Position numbers and translations under genes: made by a program | Part shown: in pieces, positions 54,801 through 63,784 of the stretch | Position numbering within the stretch: position 1 is the stretch's first letter | How the letters are laid out: each line of letters opens with the position of its first letter | NCBI GenBank assembly: GCA_030430565.1 | Contig: JAUIKS010000007.1 | Location: 1 to 64,000 of the forward strand | DNA: 64,000 bases | DNA from: Polyangia bacterium | GTDB lineage: Bacteria; Myxococcota_A; Polyangia; Nannocystales; Nannocystaceae | Direction of reading: 5' to 3' | Notes under the pieces: model-generated | Databases searched by the model: none | What the model was told of the DNA's origin: nothing | The model's input: only the letters and a program-made list of their open reading frames with translations

Positions 54801-56681
54801 GATCGAGTGTTCGTCCAGCAGCGCGACGACAAGCCGGCGCTGTGGGACCTGCGCGCGCGCGCGCGCGTGCTCGAGCTGCCGCCGCAGCCGACGCTGAAGG
54901 CCGTCGGCCTCAGCCCGGACGCGCGGCGGGCGGTCACGGCCCACGAGGACGGGCTGCTCAAGGTCTGGGACCTCGAGGCCGGCGCCGTCGAGACGCAGCT
55001 CGAGGGCGTCGAGGACGTGACGGACATCGAGTTCTCGCCGACGGGCGACCGCTTCTTCGTGAGCGGCGCCGAGGTGGCGCGGCTGTGGTACGTCGACGAC
55101 TTTCACAGCTGGCCGTTTAACCTGGGCACGGCCGGGGTGGTCGCCGACGCGACCTTCCCGGAGCAGGGCGAGATGCTCGTCACCGCGAGCTCCTTCCGCG
55201 GCGCGCTCAAGTGGTGGACGCGCAGCGGGCAGTCGGTCCGCAGCTACGACCGCGGGATCGTCGGGACCGCGGTGAGCCTGGGGCCCGACGACGAGCCGCT
55301 GGTCGTCGGCAGCTCCGACGGCGTCGCGGCCGTCTGGGGCTACCGCAGCGGCGAGTCGATCACGACGTTGAGCGGTCACACGCAGTTCATCACGAGCGTC
55401 GCGCAGTCGCCCGACGGGACGCGGATCGCGACGAGCTCCTTGGACGGCAGCGTGCGCCTGTGGCGAGCGCCGCGGGGCGTCGAGAAGCGGGCCGCGCGGA
55501 CGCACGACAACCTCATCACGGGGATGGTGCTGGTGGACGACGCGTCGCTGCTCGTCAGCTCCCCCGAGAGCCTCGCGCTGTTCGACACCCAGCGCACGGC
55601 GGTGACGCGGAGGATCCGGACGCCGAGGATGAGCACGACGCTGATCCGCGGGCCCGGCGGGCGCGTCGCCTTCGGCACGGAGCGCGGGCGCGTGTACCTG
55701 TGGGACGCGGCGCGCGAGCGCGAGCTCGAGGTCAGCGTCGAGGCGTCGAAGGGGCGGGTTCACCGGGTCGCCTACAGCGCCGCGAGCTCGCGGCTCGCGG
55801 TCTTGGGCGAGCCCGATCGCGTCACGGTCTGGGATCCCGCGGGCGCCGGACGCGGCGACGGCCCGCTCGTGACCTACGACGACGACCACGGCGTGTACGC
55901 GATCGGCTGGAACCCCGCGGGCACCGAGCTGATCATCGCCGGCGAGCGCGTCACGGTGGTCGACGCGCGCAGCGGCGAGGCGCGGCATCTCGTCTCGGAT
56001 GAGCAGCAGCTGTACCTCAACGCCGAGTTCCTCGACGACGGCCGCGCGCTGCTGCTGACGCCCGACCGCGACGACGTCATCGTCGACGCGCGCAGCGGCG
56101 CGACGCTGCAGACGCTGCCCGGGACGCGGGGCTCCTCGGGCGCGGTCGAGCGCTCGTCCGCGGGCCTGCTCGCGCTCGCGGCCGCCGGAGGCGGCGGCGC
56201 GCTCTCGATCTGGGACATGACCACAGGGACACGCAAGCGCACGCTCCGCACGCACGAGGGCACGCTGCAGGCCCACGTGTTCAGCGATGACGGCGCGCGC
56301 CTCGCGACCGCCTCGAGCGACGGCGAGGTCAAGGTCTGGGACGTCGCCACGGGCGAGCTGATCGCGGCCTACGCCGGCCACGAGGGCCCGGTCGGGGCGC
56401 TCGCCTTCACGAGCTCCGGCGCGCGGCTGTTCTCGGGCGGCGTCGACGGCTTCGTCGCCAGCTACAAGCTCGAGGCCCGGCGGCGGCGTGACTTCAGCGC
56501 CGAGCTGTGGGCCGCGACCCCGATCTGCCCGAGCGCGCGCGAGCGCGTCGAGCTCATGGGCCAGCGCGAGCAGGACGCCCGCCGCGACGAGGCGCGCTGC
56601 CGGGCCGTGATCGCCTGCGTCAAGTCGGGGCGCTCGAGCGAGACATGTCGTGAGGGGCAGCCCAGCGGGGTTCAGCCGTAG
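51834..56681 (+). CDS. CHAT-nSTAND-TM-WD40 caspase-like protein
   Basis: A 1615-aa protein. Order: CHAT domain (about 100-370) with catalytic pair His228 (LHLLCHGG) and Cys283 ([10 protein letters not shown]); nSTAND1-type NTPase beginning Y-R-G-L-R-S-F near 382, with Walker [10 protein letters not shown] (426-434) and Walker [12 protein letters not shown] (near 485-495); a winged-helix region with [11 protein letters not shown] (about 725); one membrane helix (about 809-831); a Glu/Arg coiled coil (832-880); then about 14 WD40-like repeats to about 1560. The CHAT protease is at the N-terminus here, but at the C-terminus in the NACHT-CHAT gene. The WD40 part should be the sensor and STAND the switch. 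The SD is weak. Confidence 0.85.
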   Translation: MGGVRDARALSITLEFSRSEAAGDPFAFRSGRQRYILRRDGGGRAELTIDWDRELLTALQQLGAGASSASEVQAFGERLRALLEPAGWREHARAIEEALRANRPARVTIRSSAAELYLLPWELMTLDRGSGRCLGALAGVQVASEWPETESAPLEPATPPEGGRVLFAWSAAGGAVPAEEQLEALIEASAGTPYFDPERDVVPNVSLADLRAALERGPPVSALHLLCHGGRDGDATGLLLDAETAAKSGVHAPASPALVEGMRLRQLLAPYLGSLRVVVLMACRSGDSGAAGDPLGGVAQALHRAGVQAVVSSRFPLSADGSTAATATLYEELLGAPRSLERALLGARTRLFEETSSLDWASLQLYARAGEGEAWPITRRPYRGLRSFRAEHSALFFGRERESDELVSDLQALAEAGRPRLLIVAGASGTGKSSIVFAGAVPKMLDRPDPPLLVALRPGDDPTRALERALADAASAAGDDADARARLIVVDQFEELFTHTREPAQRQRFVRRLWALASAADGRHSVVVTLRVDFIGRCDELVLRGGPEALRLDQVAYDEPHRVFIARMGAAQLRAAIEEPARVLGLALEPGLVSRILEDVEGEPAALVLVQDTLDTLWRRRRGVTLTQASYDEVGGVTGALRKRADELLTSLDPPQVRVARRLLVRLVDVSRGYGRDTRRRITVEAARPEPAEERARFDAVLERLVDAQLLAYTEEHERAMIELAHEALIRHWEQLTTWVERDRDMLAELAQLDAWLQPWRDHGTLLTGDQLGYGNEVAARYPEELTADARALLGESNARAARRARQRLGLLIGAGVAAALFAITAGLGIWNWRLAESRRREVVLERVKAIAERDAARQARAEAERERERAQREKRRTVDALRLRAAQKALDADRVALAIGFAREVDDATLQGWREIVSLALDRGYWFLDSIVFDAAVMRVAFTADGAQLVTAAAGHPIEVWDARTLERRFELAGTTNLRGAAFAMASDDRVFVQQRDDKPALWDLRARARVLELPPQPTLKAVGLSPDARRAVTAHEDGLLKVWDLEAGAVETQLEGVEDVTDIEFSPTGDRFFVSGAEVARLWYVDDFHSWPFNLGTAGVVADATFPEQGEMLVTASSFRGALKWWTRSGQSVRSYDRGIVGTAVSLGPDDEPLVVGSSDGVAAVWGYRSGESITTLSGHTQFITSVAQSPDGTRIATSSLDGSVRLWRAPRGVEKRAARTHDNLITGMVLVDDASLLVSSPESLALFDTQRTAVTRRIRTPRMSTTLIRGPGGRVAFGTERGRVYLWDAARERELEVSVEASKGRVHRVAYSAASSRLAVLGEPDRVTVWDPAGAGRGDGPLVTYDDDHGVYAIGWNPAGTELIIAGERVTVVDARSGEARHLVSDEQQLYLNAEFLDDGRALLLTPDRDDVIVDARSGATLQTLPGTRGSSGAVERSSAGLLALAAAGGGGALSIWDMTTGTRKRTLRTHEGTLQAHVFSDDGARLATASSDGEVKVWDVATGELIAAYAGHEGPVGALAFTSSGARLFSGGVDGFVASYKLEARRRRDFSAELWAATPICPSARERVELMGQREQDARRDEARCRAVIACVKSGRSSETCREGQPSGVQP

Positions 56682-57784
56682 GGCGTCATCTGATCGCAGT
56701 ACAGGTCGTCGCCCGGGCTGACCGAGAGCAGATCCGCGTAGCGCCCGAAGAAGCCCACGCGATCCTCGACCGCCGGCGTCGTCGGCTTCCCGCACTCGAT
56801 CCCGCCGTTGATGATGTTCGTCGTCATGCCGAAGCCCGGCACACGACCCAGCTGCTCGTCCTGGGCCGTCGGCACCCAATTGCCCACCATCACGTCGTGG
56901 GCGGAGGGCTTGGGCTGCTGCTCGGTCATCCAGAACCACAGCGCGGTCTGGATCGCCAGCTCGCTGTCGCTCGCTACCTGCTCGGGGTTGGCGAGCAGGT
57001 CGACGCCGAGCGCGTCGCCGGCCTGCCCGTAGTTGTAGTTCCAGCTCAGCTGCATCGCGCCGCGCCCGTGGTAGGTCTTGCCCGGCGCGCAGGGGTACAT
57101 CTGGTTGTTGGCGTCGCAGTACTGCGGGCACGCGTTGTTCTCGCAGCCGACCTCCTCGTTGAAGCACAGGCCCCACGCGTAGGGGCCGTCGGGCGCCTGC
57201 GGCCAGCCGCCGGTGGTCTCGTGCGAGATCTGGGCGAGGAAGGCCGCGACCTCGCGCGCCCGCACCTCGAGGTCGCCCTCGCAGGCGAACAGCGGGTAGT
57301 CGGCGGCCGCGTCGATGAGCCCCTGATAGGTGTAGACGCCGCCGCTGCAGGCCTGGTCGTCCTTGTGCAGGAACATCTCGTCCCAGTCCGCCTGCGAGAG
57401 CACGTCGCTGACCTGGCAGTCGCCGACGCCCGTCGTCGTGTCGTCCGTCGTGCTGTCGGTGCTGCTCGCGGTCGCGGTCGAGTCAGTCGTCGTGTCAATC
57501 GTGTCGGTCGTGTCGGTCGTGGCGGTCGTGTCGGTCGTGTCGGTCGTGTCGGTCGTGTCGGTCGTGTCGGTCGTGTCGGTCGTGTCGACCGTGTCAGTCA
57601 TGGTCGCGCCGGCGGTCGTCTCGTCGCTCGTGGTCGCGGTCGTCGAGCCCGTCGCCGCGCTCGTCTCGCTGCCCGCGGCGGTCTCATCGCTCGTCTCGCC
57701 GCCTGTCGTCGAGTCCCCGTCGTCCCCCGCGCAGGCGGTCAGCAGTACAAAAGAGCAGGTCCAAGCGATCCAGCGAGTGCGCAT
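56672..57784 (-). CDS. GH19 chitinase/lysozyme-like lipoprotein
   Basis: About 370 aa from the ATG at 57784. Lipobox L-L-T-A-C near 18, followed by a Thr/Asp linker with (T-T-D)n repeats. A GH19 catalytic domain (about 120-365) has the proton donor in S-H-E-T-T-G-G-W (about 187-194) and the loop [16 protein letters not shown] (about 235). It hydrolyses chitin or, in some members, peptidoglycan. As a surface lipoprotein it suits attack on fungal or prey cell walls. Its 3' end overlaps the CHAT-STAND gene by 10 bases, converging. Confidence 0.88.
   Translation of the reverse strand: MRTRWIAWTCSFVLLTACAGDDGDSTTGGETSDETAAGSETSAATGSTTATTSDETTAGATMTDTVDTTDTTDTTDTTDTTDTTDTTATTDTTDTIDTTTDSTATASSTDSTTDDTTTGVGDCQVSDVLSQADWDEMFLHKDDQACSGGVYTYQGLIDAAADYPLFACEGDLEVRAREVAAFLAQISHETTGGWPQAPDGPYAWGLCFNEEVGCENNACPQYCDANNQMYPCAPGKTYHGRGAMQLSWNYNYGQAGDALGVDLLANPEQVASDSELAIQTALWFWMTEQQPKPSAHDVMVGNWVPTAQDEQLGRVPGFGMTTNIINGGIECGKPTTPAVEDRVGFFGRYADLLSVSPGDDLYCDQMTPYG
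57501..57599. repeat. 9-base tandem repeat coding Thr-Asp-Thr
   Basis: About 11 copies of GTGTCGGTC with few changes. On the minus strand it encodes the (D-T-T)n linker of the chitinase lipoprotein. The region 57785-58033 beyond the gene start shows no gene. Confidence 0.8.
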
Positions 57785-58033
57785 GGCGTGTATGTAACCG
57801 CAGCCCGCCGCGCGCGTCGACACAGCGCGCGCGACTCCGCCCGCCGGTCGCGTGCGCTTACCTCCTGCTCGATGAACCTGGACTCAGAACCATGCCCGCA
57901 GCGTCAGGCCGAGCAGCCGCGGCCGTCAGCAGCCCGCCCGCGATCCCGGCGTCGATGGATGGTCTCGACTTGAGCGGGCTCGAAGAAGCCGAGAGCTCCT
58001 CGCTCTCGACCACCGCGGGTTGAGAGCGCTTCG

Positions 58034-58645
58034 TCACAGCGCGTCCGCGTGCTGCTTGAGGTACGCGGCGACGCCCTGCGTGGTCGCCTTCATCCCCGGG
58101 GCGCCGCGCTTCCAGCCGGCCGGGCAGACCTCGCCGTGTTGCTCGTGGAAGGCGAGCGCGTCGACGAGGCGGAGCAGCTCGTCCATGCTGCGACCGAGCG
58201 GCAGGTCGTTAACCTGCTGCGAGCGGACGACGCCCTCGGCGTCGATCAGGAAGGTCGCGCGGAAGGCCACGCCGTCTTCGTGCTCGACCCCGTAGGCGCG
58301 GCAGATCTCGTGCTTGGTGTCGGCGGCCATCGTGAAGCGCAGCGGGCCGACGCCGCCGTTGTCGACGGGGGTGTTACGCCACGCGAGGTGGGTGAACTGC
58401 GAGTCGATCGAGACGCTTATGACCTCGACGCCGCGCTCGCGCAGCGCGTCCGCGCGGTGGTCGAGCGCGATCAGCTCAGAGGGGCAGACGAAGGTGAAGT
58501 CGAGGGGGTAGAACACCAACACGGCCTTCTTGCCCTTGATCACGCGGTGGAGCTGAAAGTCTTCCTCGATGCTGCCGTCGGCGAGGACGGCGGCGCAGCG
58601 AAAGTCAGGTGCCTGTCGGCCGACGAGTACGCGGGGAGTGGTCAT
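58034..58645 (-). CDS. 2-Cys peroxiredoxin (AhpC/TSA)
   Basis: A 203-aa cytoplasmic protein. Peroxidatic Cys54 in F-T-F-V-C-P-S-E-L and resolving Cys174 in H-G-E-V-C-P-A-G-W mark a typical 2-Cys peroxiredoxin. It reduces hydrogen peroxide and organic peroxides with a thioredoxin-like reductant. AGGA lies about 7 bases before the ATG. The start lies 41 bases inside the upstream DUF3501 gene, so the two form one operon. Confidence 0.92.
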   Translation of the reverse strand: MTTPRVLVGRQAPDFRCAAVLADGSIEEDFQLHRVIKGKKAVLVFYPLDFTFVCPSELIALDHRADALRERGVEVISVSIDSQFTHLAWRNTPVDNGGVGPLRFTMAADTKHEICRAYGVEHEDGVAFRATFLIDAEGVVRSQQVNDLPLGRSMDELLRLVDALAFHEQHGEVCPAGWKRGAPGMKATTQGVAAYLKQHADAL

Positions 58646-59255
58646 GGTGATTCCTGTCTGCGAGGACGTGGAGGAGGAGCGGTCGACGGGCTCCCTCGCG
58701 CAGATCGTCGACCAGCTGCTGATGGGTTGAAGAGGGGAGCGCGGCGATCGGCCCCCAGGAGGCGTGGATCGACGCCGGCGCGCCCGCCTGCAGCGCGGCG
58801 CGAAAGGCCGCGGACGGTCGCCAGCGCACGTAGCAAACCGGGTCTCCGGCGCAGGTGAACTCGCAGGTGGGCGCGCTCGCGCAGCGCCGCTCGCCGGCGC
58901 GCAGCTCGAGGGCGCCGAGCCGCGCCAGCGCGGCGGAGATTCGCTCGCCGCAGGCCGCGTCGCCGCTGTCGATCATGACCGTGGCGCGCAGCTCGCCCGG
59001 CGGCGGCACGAGCGGGCGCACGTCCTCGAGGGTCTGCGCTCGACGGCTCGGCGCGTGCCCCTCCCAGCGCAGCAGCTCTTGGACGTGACCGAGCGCGGTC
59101 TCGCGGCTCTCGAAGTGCACGACCGCGCAACGGCCGACGCGAACGCGGCGCTCGCGGCGAATCCTCGACAGGATCGGGCGGTAGCGCGGGCGCAGCAGCT
59201 CGTAGCGGTCTCGATCGATGAGGTCGATGAGCCGCAGCCCAGTTTGGTTCACCAC
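58605..59255 (-). CDS. DUF3501-family protein
   Basis: A 216-aa protein from one of two adjacent GTGs. The N-terminal pattern L-I-D-L-I-D-R-D-R-Y-E-L-L-R-P-R-Y-R, then R-R-V-R-V-G and F-E-S-R-E-T-A-L-G-H-V-Q-E-L-L-R-W-E, matches the DUF3501 family. These are often next to peroxide-handling genes. The C-terminal half has a Cys-rich patch (R-R-C-A-S-A-P-T-C-E-F-T-C). The function is not known. It is divergent from the TonB receptor gene with a shared regulatory region. Confidence 0.7.
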   Translation of the reverse strand: MVNQTGLRLIDLIDRDRYELLRPRYRPILSRIRRERRVRVGRCAVVHFESRETALGHVQELLRWEGHAPSRRAQTLEDVRPLVPPPGELRATVMIDSGDAACGERISAALARLGALELRAGERRCASAPTCEFTCAGDPVCYVRWRPSAAFRAALQAGAPASIHASWGPIAALPSSTHQQLVDDLREGARRPLLLHVLADRNHHDHSPRTRRPTGT

Positions 59256-59280
59256 GCTCGTACTTTGAAGTTTGTGAAGC

Positions 59281-59302
59281 TGAAAGTCAATATCAATTAA
59301 AG
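59281..59302. promoter_or_regulatory. Fur-family box 1 (DUF3501/peroxiredoxin side)
   Basis: CTGAAAGTCAATATCAAT fits the palindrome TGAAA-N5-TTTCA with one mismatch. It is AT-rich within a very GC-rich region and 26 bases upstream of the DUF3501 start. It matches the Fur-box core TGAnAATnATTnTCA in shape. Confidence 0.6.
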
Positions 59303-59367
59303 TAATCCAGAGGGACCTAGCCCTCGCACCCGACAGAACCGGCGCCCATCGTCGATCTGTATTAAAA

Positions 59368-59388
59368 GAAAATAGTTTTCAATTTCAG
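59368..59388. promoter_or_regulatory. Fur-family box 2 (TonB receptor side)
   Basis: AGAAAATAGTTTTCAAT fits TGAAA-N5-TTTCA with one mismatch. It is about 50 bases upstream of the receptor ATG, where it could block RNA polymerase. The flanking bases are also AT-rich. Confidence 0.6.
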
Positions 59389-59437
59389 TAAATGGCGCGT
59401 CACCGTGGAAGGTCGCGGGCGTCGTGCAAGCGCGTGA

Positions 59438-61534
59438 ATGCATCGCTCTCACCAGCTGAAGGTGGCTCGCAGGAGCATCGCGGTCGTCGTGGCGATCTGC
59501 TGCGTGACGTCGCGCGCTGGCTCCGCGCGCGCCGAGCCAGTGCCCGAGCCTAAACCATCGGACATGTCAGGAGACGAGGTCGACGAGCCGCGCGTGCGCC
59601 ACGTGATCGAGCCTGACGAGCGCACGGTGGAGGTCACGACGGCCTCGCGCACGTCGCAGGCGGTCGGCGACACGGCGGTCACGACCCAGGTGGTCGACCG
59701 CGAGCAGATCGAGGCCTCGGGCGCCGAGAACCTCGCCGAGGTGCTCGAGGAGCAGCCAGGCCTCCAGGTCACGCGATCCTTCAACGGCGCGAGCATCCAG
59801 ATGCAGGGGCTCGACCCGCGCTACACGCTGATCCTCGTCGACGGGCAGCGCGTCACCGGGCGCGTCGCCGGCGCCATCGACCTCACGCGCTTCCAGGCCG
59901 AGGACATCGAGCAGGTCGAGATCGTCCAGGGGCCCAGCTCTTCGCTGTACGGCTCGGACGCCATGGGCGGCGTCATCAACATCATCACGCGTACCTCCAA
60001 GAAGCGCTACGAGGGCGAGCTTCACACCGCCTACGGGAGCTTCAACACTGCTGACGTCAGCGCGCGCGCCGGCCTCCGGCGTGAGCGCTGGGGCCTCTCG
60101 CTGACGGGCGGCTGGCACCACACCGACGGCTTCACGATCCCGGACCCAGAGCGCGCCGAGGCGGACTTGTCGACCTCGGGCAACGCCCAGAATAATGCGA
60201 ACGTCGCGCTCGCGGCCGACTACACCCCGGGTGTCCCAGCGGACCTGCGCGTCGGGACACGCGTTGACTTTCAGCACCGTGACCTCCGCGGCGTCGACTT
60301 CTCGCCGCCGCGGGCGAACTACGACCGTCGCAACCTGACGCGGATCGTCAACGCGACCGTGACCCCCGAGCTCCGCTGGTCAGCGCCGGCGCGGCTGCGC
60401 CTGATCGGCCGCTACGCGTACTTCAACGATCTGCTGACGCTCGATCAGCGGGGCGCCGACGCGCTCGACAAGGCCGAGCGCACCGTCGATCAGCTCGCCG
60501 AGCTCACGGCGCAGTACGACCACCAGCTCGAGGGGCCGAGCACGACCCATACGCTCACGACGGGCGCGCAGGCCTCGTTCGAGACGATCGAGAGCGCGCG
60601 CGTCACGGGGGACGACCGCCGTCGTTATCGCTACGCGCTCTACGTCCAGGACGAGTGGCTGATCGCGAAGGAGCCGCGGGTCATGCTGGTGCCGAGCGCT
60701 CGTCTGGACGTCGACACGCAGTTCGGCAGCGCGGTCACGCCCAAGATCGCGGGGCGCGTCGATCCGCTGAAGTGGTTGGTGCTGCGCGCGAGCTACGGCC
60801 TGGGCTTTCGCGCGCCGGACTTCAAGGAGCTGTATCTGCTGTTCGCCAACCCGGCGGTCGGCTACCGCGTGGTCGGTAACCCGGAGCTCAAGCCCGAGTA
60901 CTCGCGCGGCTTCAACGGCGGCGCCGAGCTGCGCGCGCGGGAGTGGGGGCAGCTGTCGCTCGCGTACTTCCACAATCAGATCGACAACCTGATCAGCGCG
61001 CCCACGAGCATGGCGCTGACGGACGACGACGGCACCGCGGTGTTTCAGTACATCAACATCAGCCAGGCCCAGACCGAGGGCGTCGAGACCCGGGCTGCGC
61101 TGAGCTTCCTCAAGCACTTCTCGCTCGACGGCTCGTACACCTTCACCGACGCCCGCGACCGGACGGCCGACGAGCGCGGCGTGGTGCAGGAGCAGGCGCT
61201 GCCAGGTCGCTCGCGTCATCAGGGCGCGTTCCGCTTCGCGTTTCACCACGCGAAGTGGGGGACGCGGGCGCAGGTCCGCGGCGCGGTCTTCGGTCGCCAG
61301 CCCTTCAACGCGGCCTCGCTCAGCGGCGCGCTCGAGACGGTGTACCTCGAGCCCTACGTGTCGCTGGACGTCCGCGTCGCGCAGAGCTTCTTGAAGTACT
61401 TCACCGTGTTCGTCGGCGCCGACAACCTGGCGAACGCGGGCGACGCCGTGTACCTGCCGATAGTCCCCCGCAGCTTCTACGGCGGCTTGACGCTGCGCTA
61501 CTGGATCGACGAGCCGCGCGCGCGCAGGCGCTGA
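59438..61534 (+). CDS. TonB-dependent outer-membrane receptor
   Basis: A 698-aa protein with a signal peptide (cleaved after A-R-A near 32), TonB-box-like T-V-E-V-T-T-A (about 63-69), plug domain (about 75-190) with V-E-I-V-Q-G-P-S-S-S-L-Y-G-S-D-A-M-G-G-V-I-N-I, then a barrel. It is of the CirA/BtuB/FepA kind. The substrate is probably a ferric siderophore, heme, cobalamin or zinc complex; sequence alone does not say. The upstream AT-rich palindrome suggests Fur-family repression. No TonB, ExbB or ABC transporter gene is adjacent. Confidence 0.9.
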   Translation: MHRSHQLKVARRSIAVVVAICCVTSRAGSARAEPVPEPKPSDMSGDEVDEPRVRHVIEPDERTVEVTTASRTSQAVGDTAVTTQVVDREQIEASGAENLAEVLEEQPGLQVTRSFNGASIQMQGLDPRYTLILVDGQRVTGRVAGAIDLTRFQAEDIEQVEIVQGPSSSLYGSDAMGGVINIITRTSKKRYEGELHTAYGSFNTADVSARAGLRRERWGLSLTGGWHHTDGFTIPDPERAEADLSTSGNAQNNANVALAADYTPGVPADLRVGTRVDFQHRDLRGVDFSPPRANYDRRNLTRIVNATVTPELRWSAPARLRLIGRYAYFNDLLTLDQRGADALDKAERTVDQLAELTAQYDHQLEGPSTTHTLTTGAQASFETIESARVTGDDRRRYRYALYVQDEWLIAKEPRVMLVPSARLDVDTQFGSAVTPKIAGRVDPLKWLVLRASYGLGFRAPDFKELYLLFANPAVGYRVVGNPELKPEYSRGFNGGAELRAREWGQLSLAYFHNQIDNLISAPTSMALTDDDGTAVFQYINISQAQTEGVETRAALSFLKHFSLDGSYTFTDARDRTADERGVVQEQALPGRSRHQGAFRFAFHHAKWGTRAQVRGAVFGRQPFNAASLSGALETVYLEPYVSLDVRVAQSFLKYFTVFVGADNLANAGDAVYLPIVPRSFYGGLTLRYWIDEPRARRR

Positions 61535-61561
61535 GCGTCTGCGCGGCCCGCCGCCCCGCGC

Positions 61562-62395
61562 TCAGCCAGCGTAGACGAAGCGGTTCAAGCGGTAGTCGCG
61601 GATCTTTCGCGTCAGCACCCGCGGCGCCATGGCGATGAACAGCCGGAGCCCCCAGGGCAGCGTCCGCTTGAGCTCCGGCCCGCAGTCGAAGAAGCTGCGC
61701 GAGCGCTCGAGCGTGAGGCCAGGGTGCCAGCGCTCGAGCGCGCGGGGGTCATCGCAGGCCCAGCGAAACCAGCTCGCCTTCGAGAGGTGGCGCATGGCGT
61801 CGTGCTTGTGCTGATTCTCGCGCATGTGGACGGGCATCGTGTCGGTCAGGAGCCAGGCGCCGGGGAAGCGCGCGCCGATGGACTCGAAGACGCGCTGGAC
61901 CTGGGGCGTGTCGAGGTAGATGAGCACGGCCTCGCTGATGAAGCACCACGGGCCCCCGGTCGCCGCCACCTCGTCCTTCCACGCCTCGTCGAGCACGCTC
62001 GCGGCGATCATCGTGCAGCGCGGGCGATCTTCGAAGAACCGGCGGCGCAGCGCCATGGAGTCGGGGAGATCGAGGTCGAACCAGCGCAGCTGGCCGTTGT
62101 CGAGGCGGTCGAATCGAGTGTTGAGCCCGCAGCCGATCTCGACGACCGTGCCGCGCGGGTGCAGCTCGAGGAAGGCGCGCACGTCGTCGTCGATCATGCG
62201 GGTCCGCAGGCTCGCGCCGCGCAGGCTCGGTTTGCCGCGCCACTTGTCGAACGCGTAGTCGAGCCGGTCGACGATCTCGACGGCCTTGGGATCGTCGATG
62301 AGTCCAGCGCCGCGCCGGGTCTCCTCGGCGCGCCCGAGCAGCGGGATTAACAGGGTCTCTTGGACAGGTCCGAGTTCAACCGTTCGATCCTCCAT
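61562..62395 (-). CDS. SAM-dependent O-methyltransferase (LCMT/TcmP type)
   Basis: 277 aa from the ATG at 62395, which has AGGAACGG upstream; upstream frame extensions read through AT-rich regulatory DNA. Motif I is V-V-E-I-G-C-G-L-N-T-R-F, then W-F-D-L-D-L-P-D, typical of the leucine carboxyl methyltransferase/TcmP O-methyltransferase group (PPM-type). Substrate unknown; other members act on polyketides or small acids. It converges on the TonB receptor gene and is divergent from the S4 gene, sharing a 310-base regulatory region. It could modify a metallophore, but no biosynthetic cluster is present. Confidence 0.8.
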   Translation of the reverse strand: MEDRTVELGPVQETLLIPLLGRAEETRRGAGLIDDPKAVEIVDRLDYAFDKWRGKPSLRGASLRTRMIDDDVRAFLELHPRGTVVEIGCGLNTRFDRLDNGQLRWFDLDLPDSMALRRRFFEDRPRCTMIAASVLDEAWKDEVAATGGPWCFISEAVLIYLDTPQVQRVFESIGARFPGAWLLTDTMPVHMRENQHKHDAMRHLSKASWFRWACDDPRALERWHPGLTLERSRSFFDCGPELKRTLPWGLRLFIAMAPRVLTRKIRDYRLNRFVYAG

Positions 62396-62522
62396 GGTGC
62401 CGTTCCTGTGTGTTCGTGGTCGGTAGGCCTGGCGCGGTCTCCTGAGCGCTCGCAGGCGATGAGCAGATGGACCGTGCCCGCCGAGCGCGGCGGGAACCAC
62501 ACGCCATGGCCAGTGAATATTA

Positions 62523-62546
62523 TTGAAATAGATTCTCAATATCAAC
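62523..62546. promoter_or_regulatory. Fur-family box 3 (methyltransferase side)
   Basis: TTGAAATAGATTCTCAAT fits TGAAA-N5-TTTCA with one mismatch. It lies about 130 bases upstream of the methyltransferase start. The DNA around it is distinctly AT-rich. Confidence 0.55.
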
Positions 62547-62675
62547 AACTGCGACGCGACTCCGCGCTCGCGTCCGTCACGGCGCTGATGTCGCTGGGCG
62601 CGGAGCTCGCGTTCGCGGCCAGGGTGCAGATCGAGTGTGCTCGCTCTCGCGCAGGGCAGCTGTTCATCCTTGATT

Positions 62676-62698
62676 TTGAAAGTCGTTTTCAATAATTG
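62676..62698. promoter_or_regulatory. Fur-family box 4 (S4 side), perfect palindrome
   Basis: TTGAAAGTCGTTTTCAAT holds a perfect TGAAA-N5-TTTCA and is the best of the four sites. It ends 7 bases before the S4 ATG, so the transcript must begin at or near the start codon; no normal SD is visible. The rest of 62396-62705 shows no gene. Confidence 0.65.
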
Positions 62699-62705
62699 AG
62701 CAAGT

Positions 62706-63314
62706 ATGTCCCGTTACACAGGTCCTCGCCTGAGAAAGTGCCGTCGGGTCGGCATGAACCTGCCCGGCCTGACCCGCAAGACGATCGACCAGCGCCCGAC
62801 CCCGCCCGGACAGCACGGCTCGGCGCGTCGACGACGACCCTCGGACTTCGCGATGCAGCTGCTCGAGAAGCAGAAGCTGCGCTTTAACTACGGCGTGAGC
62901 GAGCGTCAGCTTCGCCGCCTGTATGCCGAGGCCGCGCGCGGCAAGGGCGTGACGGGCGATAACTTGCTCTCGCTGCTCGAGCGTCGACTCGACAACATCG
63001 TGTTTCGAGCCGGCTTCGCGCCGACGATCCCGGCCGCGCGTCAGCTGGTCTGCCACGGCCACATCCGCGTCAACGATCGCCGCGTCGACATCCCGTCGTA
63101 TCGGGTCCGCGCGGATGAGACGATCGGGACCCGCGATCGCGCGGGGATCAAGAAGCTGGTCGTCGAGTCGCTCGCGCACCCCAGCTTGCCCGACGTCGAC
63201 TGGCTCGAGGTCGACAAGGAGGCGCAGCGCGCCACGGTGCTGGTGTTGCCGACCGCGGCGGCGGTGCCCTTCGACATCGACGTCCAGATGGTCGTCGAGT
63301 TCTACGCGCGATGA
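62706..63314 (+). CDS. rpsD: 30S ribosomal protein S4, zinc-free paralogue
   Basis: A 202-aa protein with all S4 landmarks (R-Y-T-G-P at the start, R-P-T-P-P-G-Q-H-G, L-L-E-R-R-L-D-N, H-G-H-I-R-V-N-D-R). S4 in zinc-bearing form has four Cys in the first 31 residues. Here only Cys12 is left and the zinc loop is about six residues shorter. This is the C-minus type, made when zinc is scarce to replace the zinc form in the ribosome. It is not in the usual alpha operon (no rpsM, rpsK, rpoA or rplQ). The adjacent Fur-family box fits Zur control. Confidence 0.9.
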   Translation: MSRYTGPRLRKCRRVGMNLPGLTRKTIDQRPTPPGQHGSARRRRPSDFAMQLLEKQKLRFNYGVSERQLRRLYAEAARGKGVTGDNLLSLLERRLDNIVFRAGFAPTIPAARQLVCHGHIRVNDRRVDIPSYRVRADETIGTRDRAGIKKLVVESLAHPSLPDVDWLEVDKEAQRATVLVLPTAAAVPFDIDVQMVVEFYAR

Positions 63315-63730
63315 GGTCGGCGATGACGAACGCGACGCACAGAGACGGATCCGACGAGCCCACGAGCGAGCTCGCCGCGCGCGTGCAGCTGGCCGAGCTG
63401 CTCGTCTGGGACTTGGTAGCGACGCGCGGCCCCGAGGCGACGCTGCTCGGGTTGATCGACTCCACGCTCACCGATCGTCCGCTCCCGCCGGGGGCGCTGA
63501 AGGACGAGCGCATGCGCGACCTTCACGAGCAGCTAGCGAGCCTCCGGCGCGACGGCGTCGACGTCGAGGAGGCGCTGCGCGAGCTCACCGGGAGCTTCGA
63601 GCTCGCCTCGCTCGTCTGGCAGGCCTACTTCGACGGCTTTCAGGCCGGTGTCGAGAGCGCGAGCGGGGCGGGGGAGGGGCAGCTCGTCACCGAGCTCCGA
63701 CCGCCCGGGATGCTGCGCAGGCGCTTCTAG
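63311..63730 (+). CDS. Small unknown protein coupled to S4
   Basis: 139 aa. The ATG overlaps the S4 stop (ATGA), so translation is coupled. It is acidic and helical (A-A-R-V-Q-L-A-E-L-L-V-W-D-L, L-R-E-L-T-G-S-F-E-L-A-S-L-V-W-Q). No membrane segment or known motif. Its link to the zinc-free S4 hints at a role in the same stress response. Confidence 0.55.
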   Translation: MRSAMTNATHRDGSDEPTSELAARVQLAELLVWDLVATRGPEATLLGLIDSTLTDRPLPPGALKDERMRDLHEQLASLRRDGVDVEEALRELTGSFELASLVWQAYFDGFQAGVESASGAGEGQLVTELRPPGMLRRRF

Positions 63731-63784
63731 ACAACGAGCCCGGCGCGCTTGGCGGTGCATGGCGCAGACGCGCTTCTACGCGGC

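Noticed and set aside
51039..57176. 2045-codon open frame on the minus strand across the cyclophilin and CHAT-STAND genes
   Set aside because: Its Arg/Ala/Asp-rich product has no domain; it is antisense to a clearly coding multi-domain gene and overlaps the cyclophilin gene in a different frame.
62396..62692. N-terminal extension of the methyltransferase to 62692
   Set aside because: It would translate both AT-rich palindromes. The ATG at 62395 has its own SD, and the extra 99 residues look random.
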